From Thysanoteuthis rhombus (lineage: Eukaryota > Mollusca > Cephalopoda > Oegopsida > Thysanoteuthidae): a stretch of DNA of 64,000 nucleotides. A program made the position numbers and the translations under genes. The notes beneath the pieces were generated by a model that had not been told where the DNA came from, ran no database searches, and saw only the letters and a program-made list of their open reading frames with translations. Shown in pieces: positions 12,543 through 23,739 of this stretch (positions are counted from its first letter, which is position 1; each line of letters begins with the position of its first letter). The DNA is taken from assembly GCA_963457665.1 (NCBI GenBank), contig OY735233.1, positions 30,204,676 to 30,268,675 on the forward strand, written 5' to 3'.

Positions 12543-12779
12543 AGATGGGATAGATGTAAAGTGAGAAGAATCATTGAAGGGTAATAGGAAGAAGATAAAA
12601 AACAGCCCAGAAAGAAGATAAAGGAGGAGAATGACGAAGAGGTTGAAGGGGAAAATAGATAAAAGAAAACAAATTAGGTTATTGTAATTTGTAAGTCCAG
12701 CCATTGATTCAAGTTTGGTGTCTAGTGAGATCTAAATTCTGAACTCAAAACCCTTTCATTGGCATGACAACCAGTCACC

Positions 12780-12816
<37 letters not shown>

Positions 12817-12867
12817 AAGACAGACAGACAGACAGACAGAGACAAAGACAGAGACAGAGAGAGAGAG
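12780..12867. repeat. (GA)n and (ACAG)n simple repeat
   Basis: Eleven or twelve GA units pass into ACAG tetranucleotides and back to GA. Confidence 0.93.
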
Positions 12868-13263
12868 TTAAGCAGGAATATGAAGGAGTTGAAAGAATTG
12901 AAAAAATGTGGATAGATTAGAATAGATGAATGACAAACGTGTAAAAAGATTAATAAAAAAGAAAATTAAGAAAGGGGGAAGAAGTCAGCAAAGAAAGAGC
13001 GAAAGTTGTGATGTTGAGAGAAGGAGGAGAGATACAAAAAGAAAGAGAAAATAAAGGCCCAACGTTGAATGGAAGAAAGGCAGGAGGATGCGGAAAATGA
13101 ATGAAAAAAAAATGATCAGTATCAATAAAAAATGAGAGAAGAATGAAAGTAAAAGTGTGAAAGAAAAAAAAGAGTATTTCGTTTGTATCGGGATTGAAGG
13201 AACAATGAGAGGAAACTTGGTGTGAAAGAAAAAAGAGAAAAAGAAGGAAAAGTAAGCATTTAC
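12868..13263. other. Purine-rich strand-asymmetric tract
   Basis: The plus strand is very rich in A and G (gaaag, aaaga and ggaag words) over about 390 bp. The 152-codon minus-strand frame here is Phe/Ser/Leu-rich and comes from this composition. Confidence 0.6.
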
Positions 13264-13606
13264 AAGTCTGGTTAGTCTCTCAGTTGAAACTGACACGTGA
13301 TCAACTTCTTTTGCCGTATGGCACGTTGGGGTGATCAATTTGAAAATTGAAAAGCTTGTTAAGTTACTTCTCTCGCCTTTTGTGGGGCAGTAATCACTAA
13401 AAAAAGAATTTTCTGAAGAACAAGCCTGAGTACTGCTGGACACGAACTAAGTAACCAATTTAACATGAACTTACATTACAAATCGAAATATTTTATTGAA
13501 TTGTTACCTTAAATCTTTATTTCTGAGCAGTAAGTATTTTAATTAAAAACTGAAAAAACCTATGATATCAGTTTTGGTGACAGTTTTGGTTGATGGTTTC
13601 TAATAA
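13264..13606 (-). repeat. Family A interspersed element, copy 6
   Basis: Starts AAGTCTGGTTAGTCTCTC and keeps 'gacacgtgatcaacttcttt', 'gttggggtgatcaattt' and 'ccaatttaacatgaacttac'. It ends 'ttggttgatggtttctaata', the reversed family 5' terminus. The middle (GGCTGGCTA segment) is deleted. The E-box survives as CACGTG in ACACGTGATC. Confidence 0.8.
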
Positions 13607-13798
13607 GTTGAACATGAAAGAGTTTGAAGAAGAATCAGTTAGAGAACGACAAAAGCAGAAAAAGAAACAGACAAAACGAAAAAAAATATGAATGATGGTA
13701 TTAAGAAAAAAAACGCTTGAATTTTTTTTTATGTATTCAGTCGGATACGTCCATGGACTCATTTATGAAGACACACACGTAGACTCAACTACACAGGG

Positions 13799-13826
13799 AC
13801 ACACACACAAACGCACACACACACAA

Positions 13827-13865
<39 letters not shown>
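13799..13865. repeat. (CA)n microsatellite
   Basis: CA units with scattered AAAC/GC interruptions in the left half, pure CA in the right half. Confidence 0.95.
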
Positions 13866-13868
<3 letters not shown>

Positions 13869-14578
13869 CTTCCTTCCCACATGTGCAAAACATGACGTGA
13901 AACCATTATGTTAATATACGAAAATATCATATGTTTGCATTCGTATAGACGCTTGTTTACGTACACCTACGATACACTCTTTTCAAGTACACCAGAAATT
14001 TAGTCTTACAATCCGAAACAATCGGGCATATTTTTTTAAAATGATAAACAAAAAGACAAAATGAAATAGTGAAAAACTAAAATGAGTGAAGGAAAGTGGT
14101 TCAAAACAAATATAGTTTCAGTTTTTTTGGATAGTTCCATTGATGGTTAGCAGACAGGGCTCACAAACGGTGGTGTAGTACCAAAAAATGAGGGAATGCA
14201 GGAGTGCCTGCTCTTGGAGAGGGTGGAAGCGAATGCTATAATCCTTTCCCCCGGAAACTTTTGGAATTTAATCAATTTCAGAGACTTTTGAGGCCATACA
14301 GGTTGTGTATTGGACATAGACGGACTATTTTTTCTTAATAGATCGTTCAAGCAGTGAAGTTAAATAGTACATAAATAAAGAAGAAAGCCGAAAAATGTAA
14401 GGGGGACGCTGTTTCCACGCGTTCCCACAGCACTACATCATTGCTCACAAGCCATTGCCGGATCTTCCATGGGGGCACCACTAATGGAGGGGGCCTTTTG
14501 TCAGACGAGACTAATCTCAACAGACATTTATTCATTCAAACATAAATTTCTCCTCTTTCTCTCCTTCGAGATTATTTT
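13866..14578. other. Unassigned DNA
   Basis: The stretch 14140-14540 is GC-richer, with short minus-strand frames of 62-67 codons that end on no recognisable motif. It may be an old repeat. Confidence 0.4.
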
Positions 14579-14672
14579 TGTCAAGCTCCAGCCGTGGTTA
14601 GAATCTCATGTTGACTTCGTCTACCAACCATAACAACAAAAACAAGAACAACATTCACCAAGTTTTGAGTAT
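14579..14672 (-). repeat. Family B fragment (downstream module)
   Basis: On the minus strand it reads 'aatgttgttcttgtttttgt', then TTATGG, 'gacgaagtcaacatgagatt' and 'gcttgacaaaaa'. This matches the ordered TTGTTCTTGTT / GTAAC / AGTCAACTCTAG / TTGACAAAA blocks at 37.9 and 58.1 kb. The tRNA-like part is absent. Confidence 0.45.
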
Positions 14673-17054
14673 TAAACTCTCAACTGTTTGTACCAAACTG
14701 ATGGTATGAAAATAACATTTTCCTGTCGTGATTTGAAATCATAACCAAGTAATTGACAGGCTTAGACTGGAACTTGTCATGTGTGCTTAATCAATTTTCG
14801 ATCACACAACGAATTTGGATAACTGTCGATGTTTCGATGTTTATTCAGAACTAAACGTTGACATTCTTTTCCATTTAATATTGGTTATCAGCATCTTTTT
14901 CGGATTGATTTTCATTCCTCCTGTTTGTTTTTGTTTCATTTCTTCAAAATTTTATAATGTGATATGAATAAGCATCAAAATATTATAGAAGACCATAATA
15001 ATAGTTTCTTTCCTCTTCTTTTCTGGGTTACTCCAGTCCTCCTGTACGCACGAGTTTGTCAGTCAATTGGAACAACCGTTAAGCTGACTAGTCATGTAAA
15101 CAGAATCTTTTTATTGTATCTTAAAATTGGCAATTACAAATTATTTGCTATATGCCCAAGACGGACTTCTTTATAGGCCTTAAAGGCTCTAACTGCCCTA
15201 CTATTTATTCATAGCCGAGGAGAAATGTTGATTCATGCCTTTTATAACAGCAATAGTGCAAAGTAAGAAGCTTCGTCTGAAACTCGATTCTCGGTTTGCC
15301 GATTCCGTTTTCCACAATGTTATCAGCCATAAGTCTGATAAATACGATTGTTATTTTGCATGTGAGTCTTTCCTAATCGAATCAGCCGGTGTTTCCCGTG
15401 TCACCCTCCCAGATTTCGTTGAAAAGAAACATAGGTGCTCCTATCCAAAACTTATGGAGAAATCTAAAACATTGGGTCTGTATCTTTAATGGTTTCGAAA
15501 TGAAAAAAATGTTTGAAATTTTACTTAATTTTATGTATCTTGCTGAATGAACCATTCTATCCAAACTCCAACATCATTAGTTCTTTTGATATCGCTCAGA
15601 TTTTTGGAAGTGGGTCAGATCGAGAATTGACATTATTTTTTGAGTAGAGAACCTTTCAGCATCCCCGTATGCATTAAGAATCATTACTCCAAAAAGAAGC
15701 TCCGCAAGAGGACTTTTGTCAGATCATCTTCAGATATAAATATATATAGTAAAAATATATGAAAATCCTGGTTAACTGCTCACGTGGTCAAATGAGGACA
15801 TGAAAATAGACAATTATAGGGATACCCGAAAATCAAGGATATTTCAAACAATCATTCTAACACTCCCATGATAGCAACAAAATGTTTAATATATGCACAA
15901 TATCTGATATGTTATAAATGACAGGAAAAAAAGCTATGAGTGCTTTATCTAGCATACTGCTTAAGTAAGAAGCTCCCTAGGTGGGCAACGTCTTTTTACG
16001 CTAGGGATTTTTGTTTATTTTCAGAGCCTTGTCTGGTGAAAAGTACATGAGATACATGATCTACATTTTTGAATTCTGCAGAGGAGGTCGCCCTAGTCAC
16101 CAGGTTTCAAAGCTGTACATGCAATATCAAAGGAGCTATAAATGTCGGAGATGGGAAAGGCTCCATCGGCATTGAGTAAAATTCTAAAGATTTTTAATTT
16201 CAAAACTATTAGAGATACAGCTCCAATATTTAGGATTTCTTTGTAAGTTTGGTATAGAAGCACACGTAATGAGAGGGTGGCCGGTTCCTAAAATCGGATG
16301 ATTTGAGGTGAAATGACTCAACTAGAAACAAACATTTCTTGGTACGATTATAAGACTTTAATCCTCATAAGAGATGATTAACCATTGTGTGATTTAAATA
16401 AAACGCATTAGTAGTCCAATCCATTTCTAATTGCTGGCCAATGTTTTGACAAAAATTTGCCCACGAGTAATTCATAATTCTGATTCACAGTTAATGTTGA
16501 TAGGAATATCTTACAACCCGTCCTCACACCCATCATAAATACGAAGACCATTTAAACAAGTCTTAGCTGGACCGTTCTGCAATGGCCGAGTGACATTAGA
16601 TCTTCTAAAGATCCAGTATTTCCCCCCCATTTTCAGTTATACAAATGATTCTATTGTAACCATTTCACTTGGGACTTTCATTTATTGAATTCTTGTTTGT
16701 TTTTTTTATTATAAAAATTTTCACTCTTGTTAAGTGATGGGTTTGGCATGAGTTCAATATTCTTTAATGTTAAAGAGTCTTCTTGCTGTATTCACCGTGG
16801 CCTTTGCAGTTTCTCGGAGTTTCTGTCTTTATGAAGGGAATTTCAGAATAACACACAATGCTTTGGTCGTTATGCTTAGCTTTGTCATACAATGTTTTGT
16901 ATGGTGAAGTGAGTGACTCCAATTCGGGTACTTTTAGTCTCCAAGTTCATGTCACATATCGCAAAACTCGAAGAACCAGCTGAGACAGAGGAACTTGTGA
17001 TATTTGAAAGGGAGCTGATGCTGTAGCCAGTGTAAGGACACTACTTTACTTTAT
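14673..17054. other. Unassigned DNA
   Basis: About 2.4 kb without a recognised gene or element. The only non-repetitive open frame is 15235-15489 (next entry). Confidence 0.45.
15235..15489 (+). other. Orphan open frame, 84 codons, ATG start
   Basis: Begins ATG (MPFITAIVQSKKLRL) and ends '-KSKTLGLYL'. Composition is balanced (charged residues, three Cys) and it is not low-complexity. I recognise no domain, signal peptide or membrane segment, and no TATA or splice signals frame it clearly. It could be a small gene, an exon remnant or chance. Confidence 0.15.
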
Positions 17055-17360
17055 TATACATATTTTTTTTGATGGAAGAAAAAAGTTAGAGAAACATTTA
17101 AATAGAAAAAGAGGAAGAAGTAAAAAATGAATGGGTACAATAGAGACAAAAAAGAAGAGGGAGGGAAAGAAAAGCAGAAAGAAAGTAACAAGGGAAAAGA
17201 AGATAGAAATTGAAATAAAAAAGAAAGATTTTAAAAAGAAAGAATAATCAAAAGGAAAGAAAAGAGAAAAAGATTAAGAATAAAAAGAAGATGAGGTGAA
17301 AAGAAAGAGACAAGAGGAACATAAAAAAGAAAGACAGAAAGAAACAAGAACCTTAGGTTC
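17055..17360. other. Purine-rich strand-asymmetric tract
   Basis: About 300 bp of nearly continuous A/G on the plus strand (gaaaga, aagagg and agaaag words) with very few pyrimidines. Confidence 0.65.
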
Positions 17361-18199
17361 AATGATGTGTCTACGATCTGTGGTAGAAGTACCAGGAAGA
17401 GGATGAGGATGGGGGGAAAGGGGATGGTTCATCCCCAAGTCTGGAACAAGCTGCATACCAACTCAACATGTTAAAGCTGAGAAAATTGATATTCAACACA
17501 TCAAGAAGTGACCGACCGACCGATCGACCGAAAAGTATCTTATAGAGATCGTGGGCGCATGTAAAATGAAGAAATGAAGAGAGACTTTGATAAATGGAAA
17601 ATAAAGGGTATCAAAACTGATGAGATGCAAAGAAAAACGGAAAATACTTGATGGAAAAGAAAAAAAAAAGAGAGAAACTGCGATTGAAGCGATGAGTAAC
17701 CAACCAAGGAACTTAATGCAAAAATAATTGCAATATTAAAGGCAAATAATTTGTAATAAGGAATCTATTCTTCCTCCTATCTATTTTGACAGTCGGCAAG
17801 ACTGCCAAACTTTCGGCAATGTAAGCCAGTGGAATTTAGAAATAACTGACCGCCTTAATACCCTGTGTCAGAAGGAAAATAGACATAAATAGTCAAAAGG
17901 TTTTTCTATGGAAATTAAGCAACGAAAACAGAGCAGCTCATTTAAAGATTCTAGATTTATTACACAATCATCAACTTCTCAATGAAGAGGAAAAAAAACC
18001 TGGGTTTCCTCAAGAGAAAAATGCTATTTCCTTCCTACAACAGTAACTTATTGCAAAGAGACTGGACGATATAGACAGTATCAAAGCCGGAACTTATTTG
18101 AAGAATGTGCAGTCATAACTAAGGCACCTCTTACAGAAACATTAATAATCTATTATCGTCAACTTTAAAGCAGTATATATCAGCTTAGAATAAAAGTAA
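17361..18199. other. Unassigned DNA
   Basis: Contains a short ACCG tandem (17510-17530). No gene was recognised. Confidence 0.45.
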
Positions 18200-18592
18200 T
18201 TAATCGAAATTAGAACCTTCAAAATCTACACATTTTTGCCAGTGAGAAACAAGTCCATTTATTCCAGAAGCACGGAATTCTGGGTTCCTGGAATTCTTCG
18301 AAGGCGTTTTGAGCTGCTTTTTATTCGTTGCAGATCTTCCGTTGACGGAAGTGGTCAAAATGCTTGAAAAAGCTGGAGTCGGTCAGAGAGAAGTCTCTTG
18401 AGTTTTGTGGTTTAGTTTATTCAATTTTTATTGGATCATTCGCGTAACATGTTTTTTTGCTTTTCAAATTTGGTACACACGTCGAACAACTGGTTAATGG
18501 CCAACGTTTAGTTCCTCTGAGGTTGTTTTGTATGGATCCGCCTCAGTTAGATGTCGTCAATCGCTGAAGGATGTCCACATCTTTGAGGCTTG
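18200..18592 (-). pseudogene. mariner transposase relic with internal deletion
   Basis: On the minus strand the C-terminus reads NPEFRASGINGLVSHWQKCV followed by DFEGSNFD and a TAA stop (18200-18202), the classic end of a mariner transposase. Before it are FFKHFDHF-like and NAFEEF-like segments in shifted frames. Further upstream the helix-turn-helix part reads EELNVGH, PVVRRVYQI and KAKK, then passes straight to HVTRMIQ. The region between the HTH and HVTR, which normally carries the first catalytic Asp and about 150 residues, is absent, and several stops and frameshifts are present. It is a non-autonomous fossil. Confidence 0.8.
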
Positions 18593-18898
18593 ATTACATA
18601 CACCCACGATTATACATATGTATCTGATAAATGTATGTTTTACAGATAGATGAAATTAAGAAACAAACACAGGATATAGAGTGGGCAACTCTTTGGTGTG
18701 TTCCTTTACTCAGAAAAGTTTTCTCCAAAAGAGTTTCCATCGGGTGGTCAGCAAATCTTCCAGAGGTATAATTTGATATTTCTAAAAGCGACTGCAATCA
18801 ACTTTTCCCTCGTGTCTCAACTTGTTGAAGTCAATTCGATAATTCTTATTAAATTGTTCTCCTCCAAATGGCAAACGTCGGCTATAATACTCTTTTGC
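18593..18898. other. Unassigned DNA
   Basis: Short block between the mariner relic and a tRNA-like head. Confidence 0.35.
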
Positions 18899-18975
18899 GG
18901 GGATGGCCTAGTGGATATAAACGTTGGTCAAAATGATTGCAGTTACCGGGTGAGCGTAAGTTCGAGCACTGAATC
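18899..18975 (+). repeat. tRNA-like SINE head
   Basis: 'ggggatggcctagtggatat' matches the 5' end and A-box of class II (Leu/Ser-type) tRNAs, and 'gtaagttcgagcactg' at 18957-18972 occupies the B-box. The acceptor stem does not close. GC-richer sequence continues to about 19070 and may be the SINE body. The 146-codon frame running across it (18698-19138) is probably coincidental. Confidence 0.5.
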
Positions 18976-19753
18976 AGGTAGTGAAATCTGTGCACGCAAT
19001 GGTTTGACAGGAACGAGCAAAATCAGCATCGCAGGGACTCTTGCACTACCACTCATGGGCGAAACCATTTTCATTTCAGTAGTTACGAGAAAGGGCAAAG
19101 ATAGTTTTGTTATTTTTCTACATTCTCCTACTTTTTAAAATCAAATAGTAGACTGTTGTTGTCCATGTCATGTACGGGAAATCTGTTTTATATGCGAAGG
19201 AATTCAGGTCTAGAGATCGTATCTCTTGATATCCTTATCACAATGTCTTTATCCAAAGTTTCAATTTACACAATTAGTATTAATAATACAACGGTTATCA
19301 TATGGATGACTTCATAGATAACAGATGGCTTCAGGGTGGATAGATATGAACTGATATAGATATAAACAGATAGTCAATAGGCTACTGAACTTGACGACTG
19401 AAACACACATTGTAACTTAATTGTGAGTCAACTTGCTGAACGGTTTGAATATTTTCGTAGTAAACTGCACAGCATTAGTGTTTTTCTTTGCTCACTAATT
19501 CAGTCATCACAACATTCACCGACCTCCTTAATGCGTCTACAGTGTTTATTTGCTATAAAACAAGATTTAATATTGGTGTCTGTAGTATTTTAATTGAGAC
19601 TGAAACGTCATTGCCATTTTCCCCACCCCCGAACAACCGACTGTGCAAATATGTTTACAAACAGTAGACATGCAATTTTTTTCGATAAAACGTGCTCGTA
19701 GAAGAAGACCTCGCTTATAACTCCAAAGTGTAATTACTCAAAATTCAAGGGGT

Positions 19754-19755
<2 letters not shown>
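18976..19755. other. Unassigned DNA
   Basis: Possible SINE body to about 19070, then AT-rich sequence without recognisable elements. Confidence 0.4.
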
Positions 19756-19817
<62 letters not shown>

Positions 19818-19834
19818 CCGACCGACCGACCGAC
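19756..19834. repeat. (GA)n then (CCGA)n simple repeat
   Basis: About 30 GA units to 19816 followed by four to five CCGA units. Confidence 0.95.
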
Positions 19835-19988
19835 AGAGAGACAGAGGGAGGAAGTGAATACCTCTGATTATTAGAAGTGTGTATTAATGTTTTTTCTTCC
19901 TCTAATGACTACAAAATTAAATTGACCACTTTGAATCAATTTACTTATATATTTTCAAACGAATGAATTTTATCGATGTAAAAGTATA

Positions 19989-20200
19989 TTAGAAAACGTC
20001 AACCAAAACTGTCACCAAACTGTCAAAATAGGTTTCTTCTGTTTTCAAGTTTCGGTTTCAGGCTTTTTATTGACCCTGCAAAAAGCAAGAATAGTAACTT
20101 ATTCATTGATCACCCCTTTTCCTATTTTTTTTATTGATCATAATCAACAGGACATGCTGTTGGTCACGTGACGGTTTCAAATGAATGACTACCCAGACCT
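19989..20200 (+). repeat. Family A interspersed element, copy 7 (internally deleted)
   Basis: Both termini are intact: TTAGAAAACGTCAACCAAAA at the start and ATGAATGACTACCCAGACCT at the end. About half the interior is missing: 'gttttcaagtttcggtttca' joins 'gcaaaaagcaagaatagtaa'. It has the best preserved E-box block, GTCACGTGAC at 20163-20172, followed by GGTTTC. Confidence 0.82.
20163..20172. promoter_or_regulatory. Palindromic E-box GTCACGTGAC inside family A
   Basis: Perfect 10-bp palindrome containing CACGTG. GTCACGTGAC is the published core of the CLEAR motif bound by MITF/TFE factors in vertebrates. Related but decayed versions sit at the same place in the other copies. The match is seen; activity is untested. 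Confidence 0.4.
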
Positions 20201-22265
20201 GTAATTTTATTCTTTTTATAAAAATCACATCTTAGTAAGATCGGTTTTTAAACAAAAAGTCCATTCAATTATTTATGCATGCTTTTACCCATATTAAGCT
20301 GATGCATATGTGTCTATATTTTTCTTTGTATTTGTACATTTATAAGTACATCTATCTCAGTATCTATCTATCTGTGCACACTCACAAAACGTTGGTGATA
20401 CTACCCATAAATCATCAGTCTGCAATACTTCATTATCAATCAAATATACCGTGAGTGCAACATGTATCCGATACATTAAAAAAAAAAAAATTTTCAACAT
20501 TTTATAGAGCTTAAAATTTTGAAGCATTTGGACCAAAGATTGAAAAATACGGATATCTATGAGAATATTGGAGAAAATAAACATTGAAAAAAAATACAAA
20601 AATCAGAAATCTTGAGTTTAAATTCTATCAGTTTTCAAGGTGTATACATATAGACATATACTGTCTGTACAGAAAGTATCCAGCTGTTTTGAATATCTTG
20701 AGAACCAGTTGTACTGCCTTGATGTTATTTGGCAGAATTAAAAAGGACCCTACTGCACAAGTGTGAACAAAGACACTCTCCCGTACGGTTACTCAATTGG
20801 CAGTGAAACGTCAATGAGTGAACTACGTGCATTGTGTGACTGTTGCATTCACAGTTCTCCACATCTCGCATAAGGTTGTTTTACCATCACGCAAATCTGT
20901 CAGCCCCCAACCCCTCTACGATCAAGGTTTGGTTTCCTGCACCTTTTGACTATTCCAAAATAGACTTTAGACCACGGTTGAGATTAAGGAGAACTCGACA
21001 TGGCAGCTAATGTCGATACCGAAAGATGACTTAGTAGCCTATTTTGTACAGTGGACGGTGTGATAGGTTTGTGGGGTCCCAAGAGAAGTACTTTGAAGAA
21101 TACAAAGGCTCCATCACGATAGGCAGGTGATATTTACGATAGTATTATATGATTGGATACTCTCTGGATAGACCTCGTATGTATTTTTCGCGTATGATTG
21201 TATTTTTCCAAAAGAATTTCTCGTTTAAAACTATTTAACTACCTACTTTAGCAATTCTTCCAAATTGTAATGTTAGTTAGCCTTTTCAATCTCCGTGGTT
21301 GCTTTCGAACAAGGTTGGAGCAGGTTAGAAAAATAATTGATTAGATTTACCAAACAATCAAATTCTATTAACAACACACTTTCCATAAATGTAGCACAAT
21401 TTCTGTTTTACATACAAGCAGTACTTTATATGTAAAGAGAGAAACACAAACCTCTGTCCCTCAATTCAATTAATACTCAACTTAATTAAGCGGTGGGTTT
21501 ACAATGTATATATGGAATACTTGGAAGTGGGTCCTGGAAATCGGTTAGCAGTTGTTTAGTTGCTGTCGTTTGGGTGCCAAGCATTTGGGCTCTAATCCTT
21601 TAGACACTACATTTTTTGAAACGACATGTTCCTTTGATTGGGCGTCCCCAAACAATTGTGCCAAAACGTATCACTCCAACAGGAAACCTCTTTAGATACA
21701 TTTCACAATAAACGACCAACATGGCTGACATATCATTGTGGGTGCCCAAACAATCCTTCGTAATCCTCAGTTCAACAAGAACCTTTTCTTCTGATCTGTA
21801 AAACGCTGAAATGCGTTGATCGTGAATATATCCTCAAGTATCTGTACGGGTAAATCCCAACAAACGTGTGTATATCTTTTATTTCATTTGTTTATATTTT
21901 TTTTGCCTATTTTACTTATATTTTAAACCAACGTATCCATTGTTAAATCTCTTGTCTTTTATTTGCTAATTTCCCCGCTCTCACCTAGCCAGACCAGGGC
22001 ATCAGCGACAAGCTTTTGTTACGAACTTCCTCAAGAAGCTCGAATTGTTTTCACTTATTATCTCATTCGTTTTGTTTCGCAAGAGAAGAAGCTCGGTGTA
22101 CGCATGCGTATTTGTTACTTCGCACTTTCTTTTCGCATCATTATTTTCGTATTATTTCACACGTATCTGATATTCGAAAGATTTTTCACTAATCTTTGTT
22201 TTCTATAACATTAAGCATTTTTTCATTCCTTCTATTTCTTACCTGCGGAGAGAAGATGACATCAG
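20201..22265. other. Unassigned DNA
   Basis: About 2 kb with no recognised gene or transposon. The 80-codon frame at 20357-20599 (minus) and 81-codon frame at 21963-22208 (plus) have no recognisable features. Confidence 0.45.
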
Positions 22266-22711
22266 TAGAAACCATCAACTAAATCTGTCATCAAAACTGT
22301 CAACATAGGTTCCTTTAGTTTTCAAGTTAGTCCGGCTGGCTGGCTATGTATGTATGTATGTATGTATGTATGTATGTATGTATGTATGTGTCATGTGTAC
22401 AGGTCACACCAAATGGAGTTGATGAACTGGAAATTGGAATATTTACTGTTTATTTATGTCCAAAAAACGTTTTTTTTTTCTTGAAAAATAGATTTTCAAG
22501 GGGTCAATTTGCGGTGTAAGTTTATGCTAAATTGATCACCTGTTTGCGTACAGCAGTATCCTTTAAAAAAAAAAACAGACGTTTTATCACCACCCAACAA
22601 ATCGCAAAAGAAGTAACGTATCCATTGATCACCACTTTTTTAATTCATCACCCCCAATTTGACATGCTGTCAAAAGATGTTGGTGACGTGACGGTTCCTA
22701 TTGTGTGACTG
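22266..22711 (+). repeat. Family A interspersed element, copy 8 (full length)
   Basis: Starts TAGAAACCATCAACTAAATC, then GTCAACATAGGTTCCTTTAG, 'gtccggctggctggctatgt', a (TATG)n expansion at 22345-22389, 'gtgtaagtttatgctaaatt', 'caacaaatcgcaaaagaagt' and two 'ttgatcacc/ttcatcaccc' blocks. It ends 'ttcctattgtgtgactga'. This is the best copy for a consensus. It is followed directly by (ATT)n. Confidence 0.85.
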
Positions 22712-22762
22712 ATAATTATTATTATTATTATTATTATCATTATTATTATTAGTAGTAGTAGT
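22712..22762. repeat. (ATT)n(AGT)n tail at the 3' end of family A copy 8
   Basis: About twelve ATT units with one interruption, then four AGT units, beginning at the element's last base. Confidence 0.9.
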
Positions 22763-22839
22763 ATTTCAATAATGTTATTTATGTTGGCTCTATTGTAAGA
22801 CTGACGGCCATTCCACAGTGTCATGTAAAGTTGTTTCCT

Positions 22840-23270
22840 TGTAGCTTTCCTTCTGTTATTCTTGGAATTTGCTTCCATCTTTTTTCATCGAGTTTAGTTT
22901 CACATTCGTCCGACTCTCTCTTCTCATCTTTTTTTGCCTTCTCGCTATTGACATCTCTTTCTTTGTTTCTTTTCAACGTCTCTTTCTATTTCCTTCCTTC
23001 TTTCCTCCATTCCCCCTTCCTTCCTTTCTACATCCTCTCTGCCTCCTTTTCTTCCTCCCTATCTCTTTTTCTTCTTCCTTTTCTTCATTCCCCCTTTCTC
23101 TTTCTCTCTTTCTTTTCCCATCTCTTTTCGATGTCCTCACATTGTCTTTCCTTTTTTTTACCAGTCGGTTTCTAGCCACTTCTTTCCCCCTCTCTACCCC
23201 CATCCTTGCCCTTTTCTTTCCTCCGTCTCTTATCACTGTATTTTCTTCCTCGTATTTTTTCTTTCCATAA
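22840..23270. other. Pyrimidine-rich strand-asymmetric tract
   Basis: Almost continuous C/T on the plus strand (ttcc, tctc and ctttc words). The 114- and 133-codon plus frames and the 87-codon Lys/Arg-rich minus frame over it are composition artefacts. Confidence 0.7.
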
Positions 23271-23739
23271 ATTACAATGAAAGTAAATCAAGGACAATGA
23301 ATGTAAATCGCTCCAATTTTTATATCCTTTGCTTAATGTTATCATCAAGTCATTATTATCTAAAAGATTTGTCCCAAAATAATCACAATAATCGGCTTCT
23401 TCTGTATTTCTCATCAGAGTTAGGCTAATTTGTTAATGGTTATGTAACTGTTTAAAACTATAAACTGTTCGTTTCCTTTTTTCTGTATTAATAAGATATA
23501 TAGGTTTTTGTTGAGATTCCCGGTGAAATTGTCAGTAGTGATTGTCATTTTAGTTATTAATTAGTCGCATTTTCAGTACTCATTGAGGTTATTTTTCTTG
23601 AAGGAACTCAATATCAGGTAAAAATATCTATCCATAAAATGAAAATAGTGACTTTTTCTGTTTGTTTCTCTGTTAATCAATACTAATATTTGAACCTTTT
23701 TTGTTTCTTTGTTTATTTGTGCCTCTTCCCGCTAAAACT
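23271..23739. other. Unassigned DNA
   Basis: No element was recognised. Confidence 0.4.

Noticed and set aside
13763-13966. Cys-Val-rich minus-strand frame
   Set aside because: Reverse reading of a (CA)n repeat.
18698-19138. 146-codon plus-strand open frame
   Set aside because: It crosses the mariner flank and a tRNA-like head, no domain is recognised, and its composition changes abruptly along the frame.
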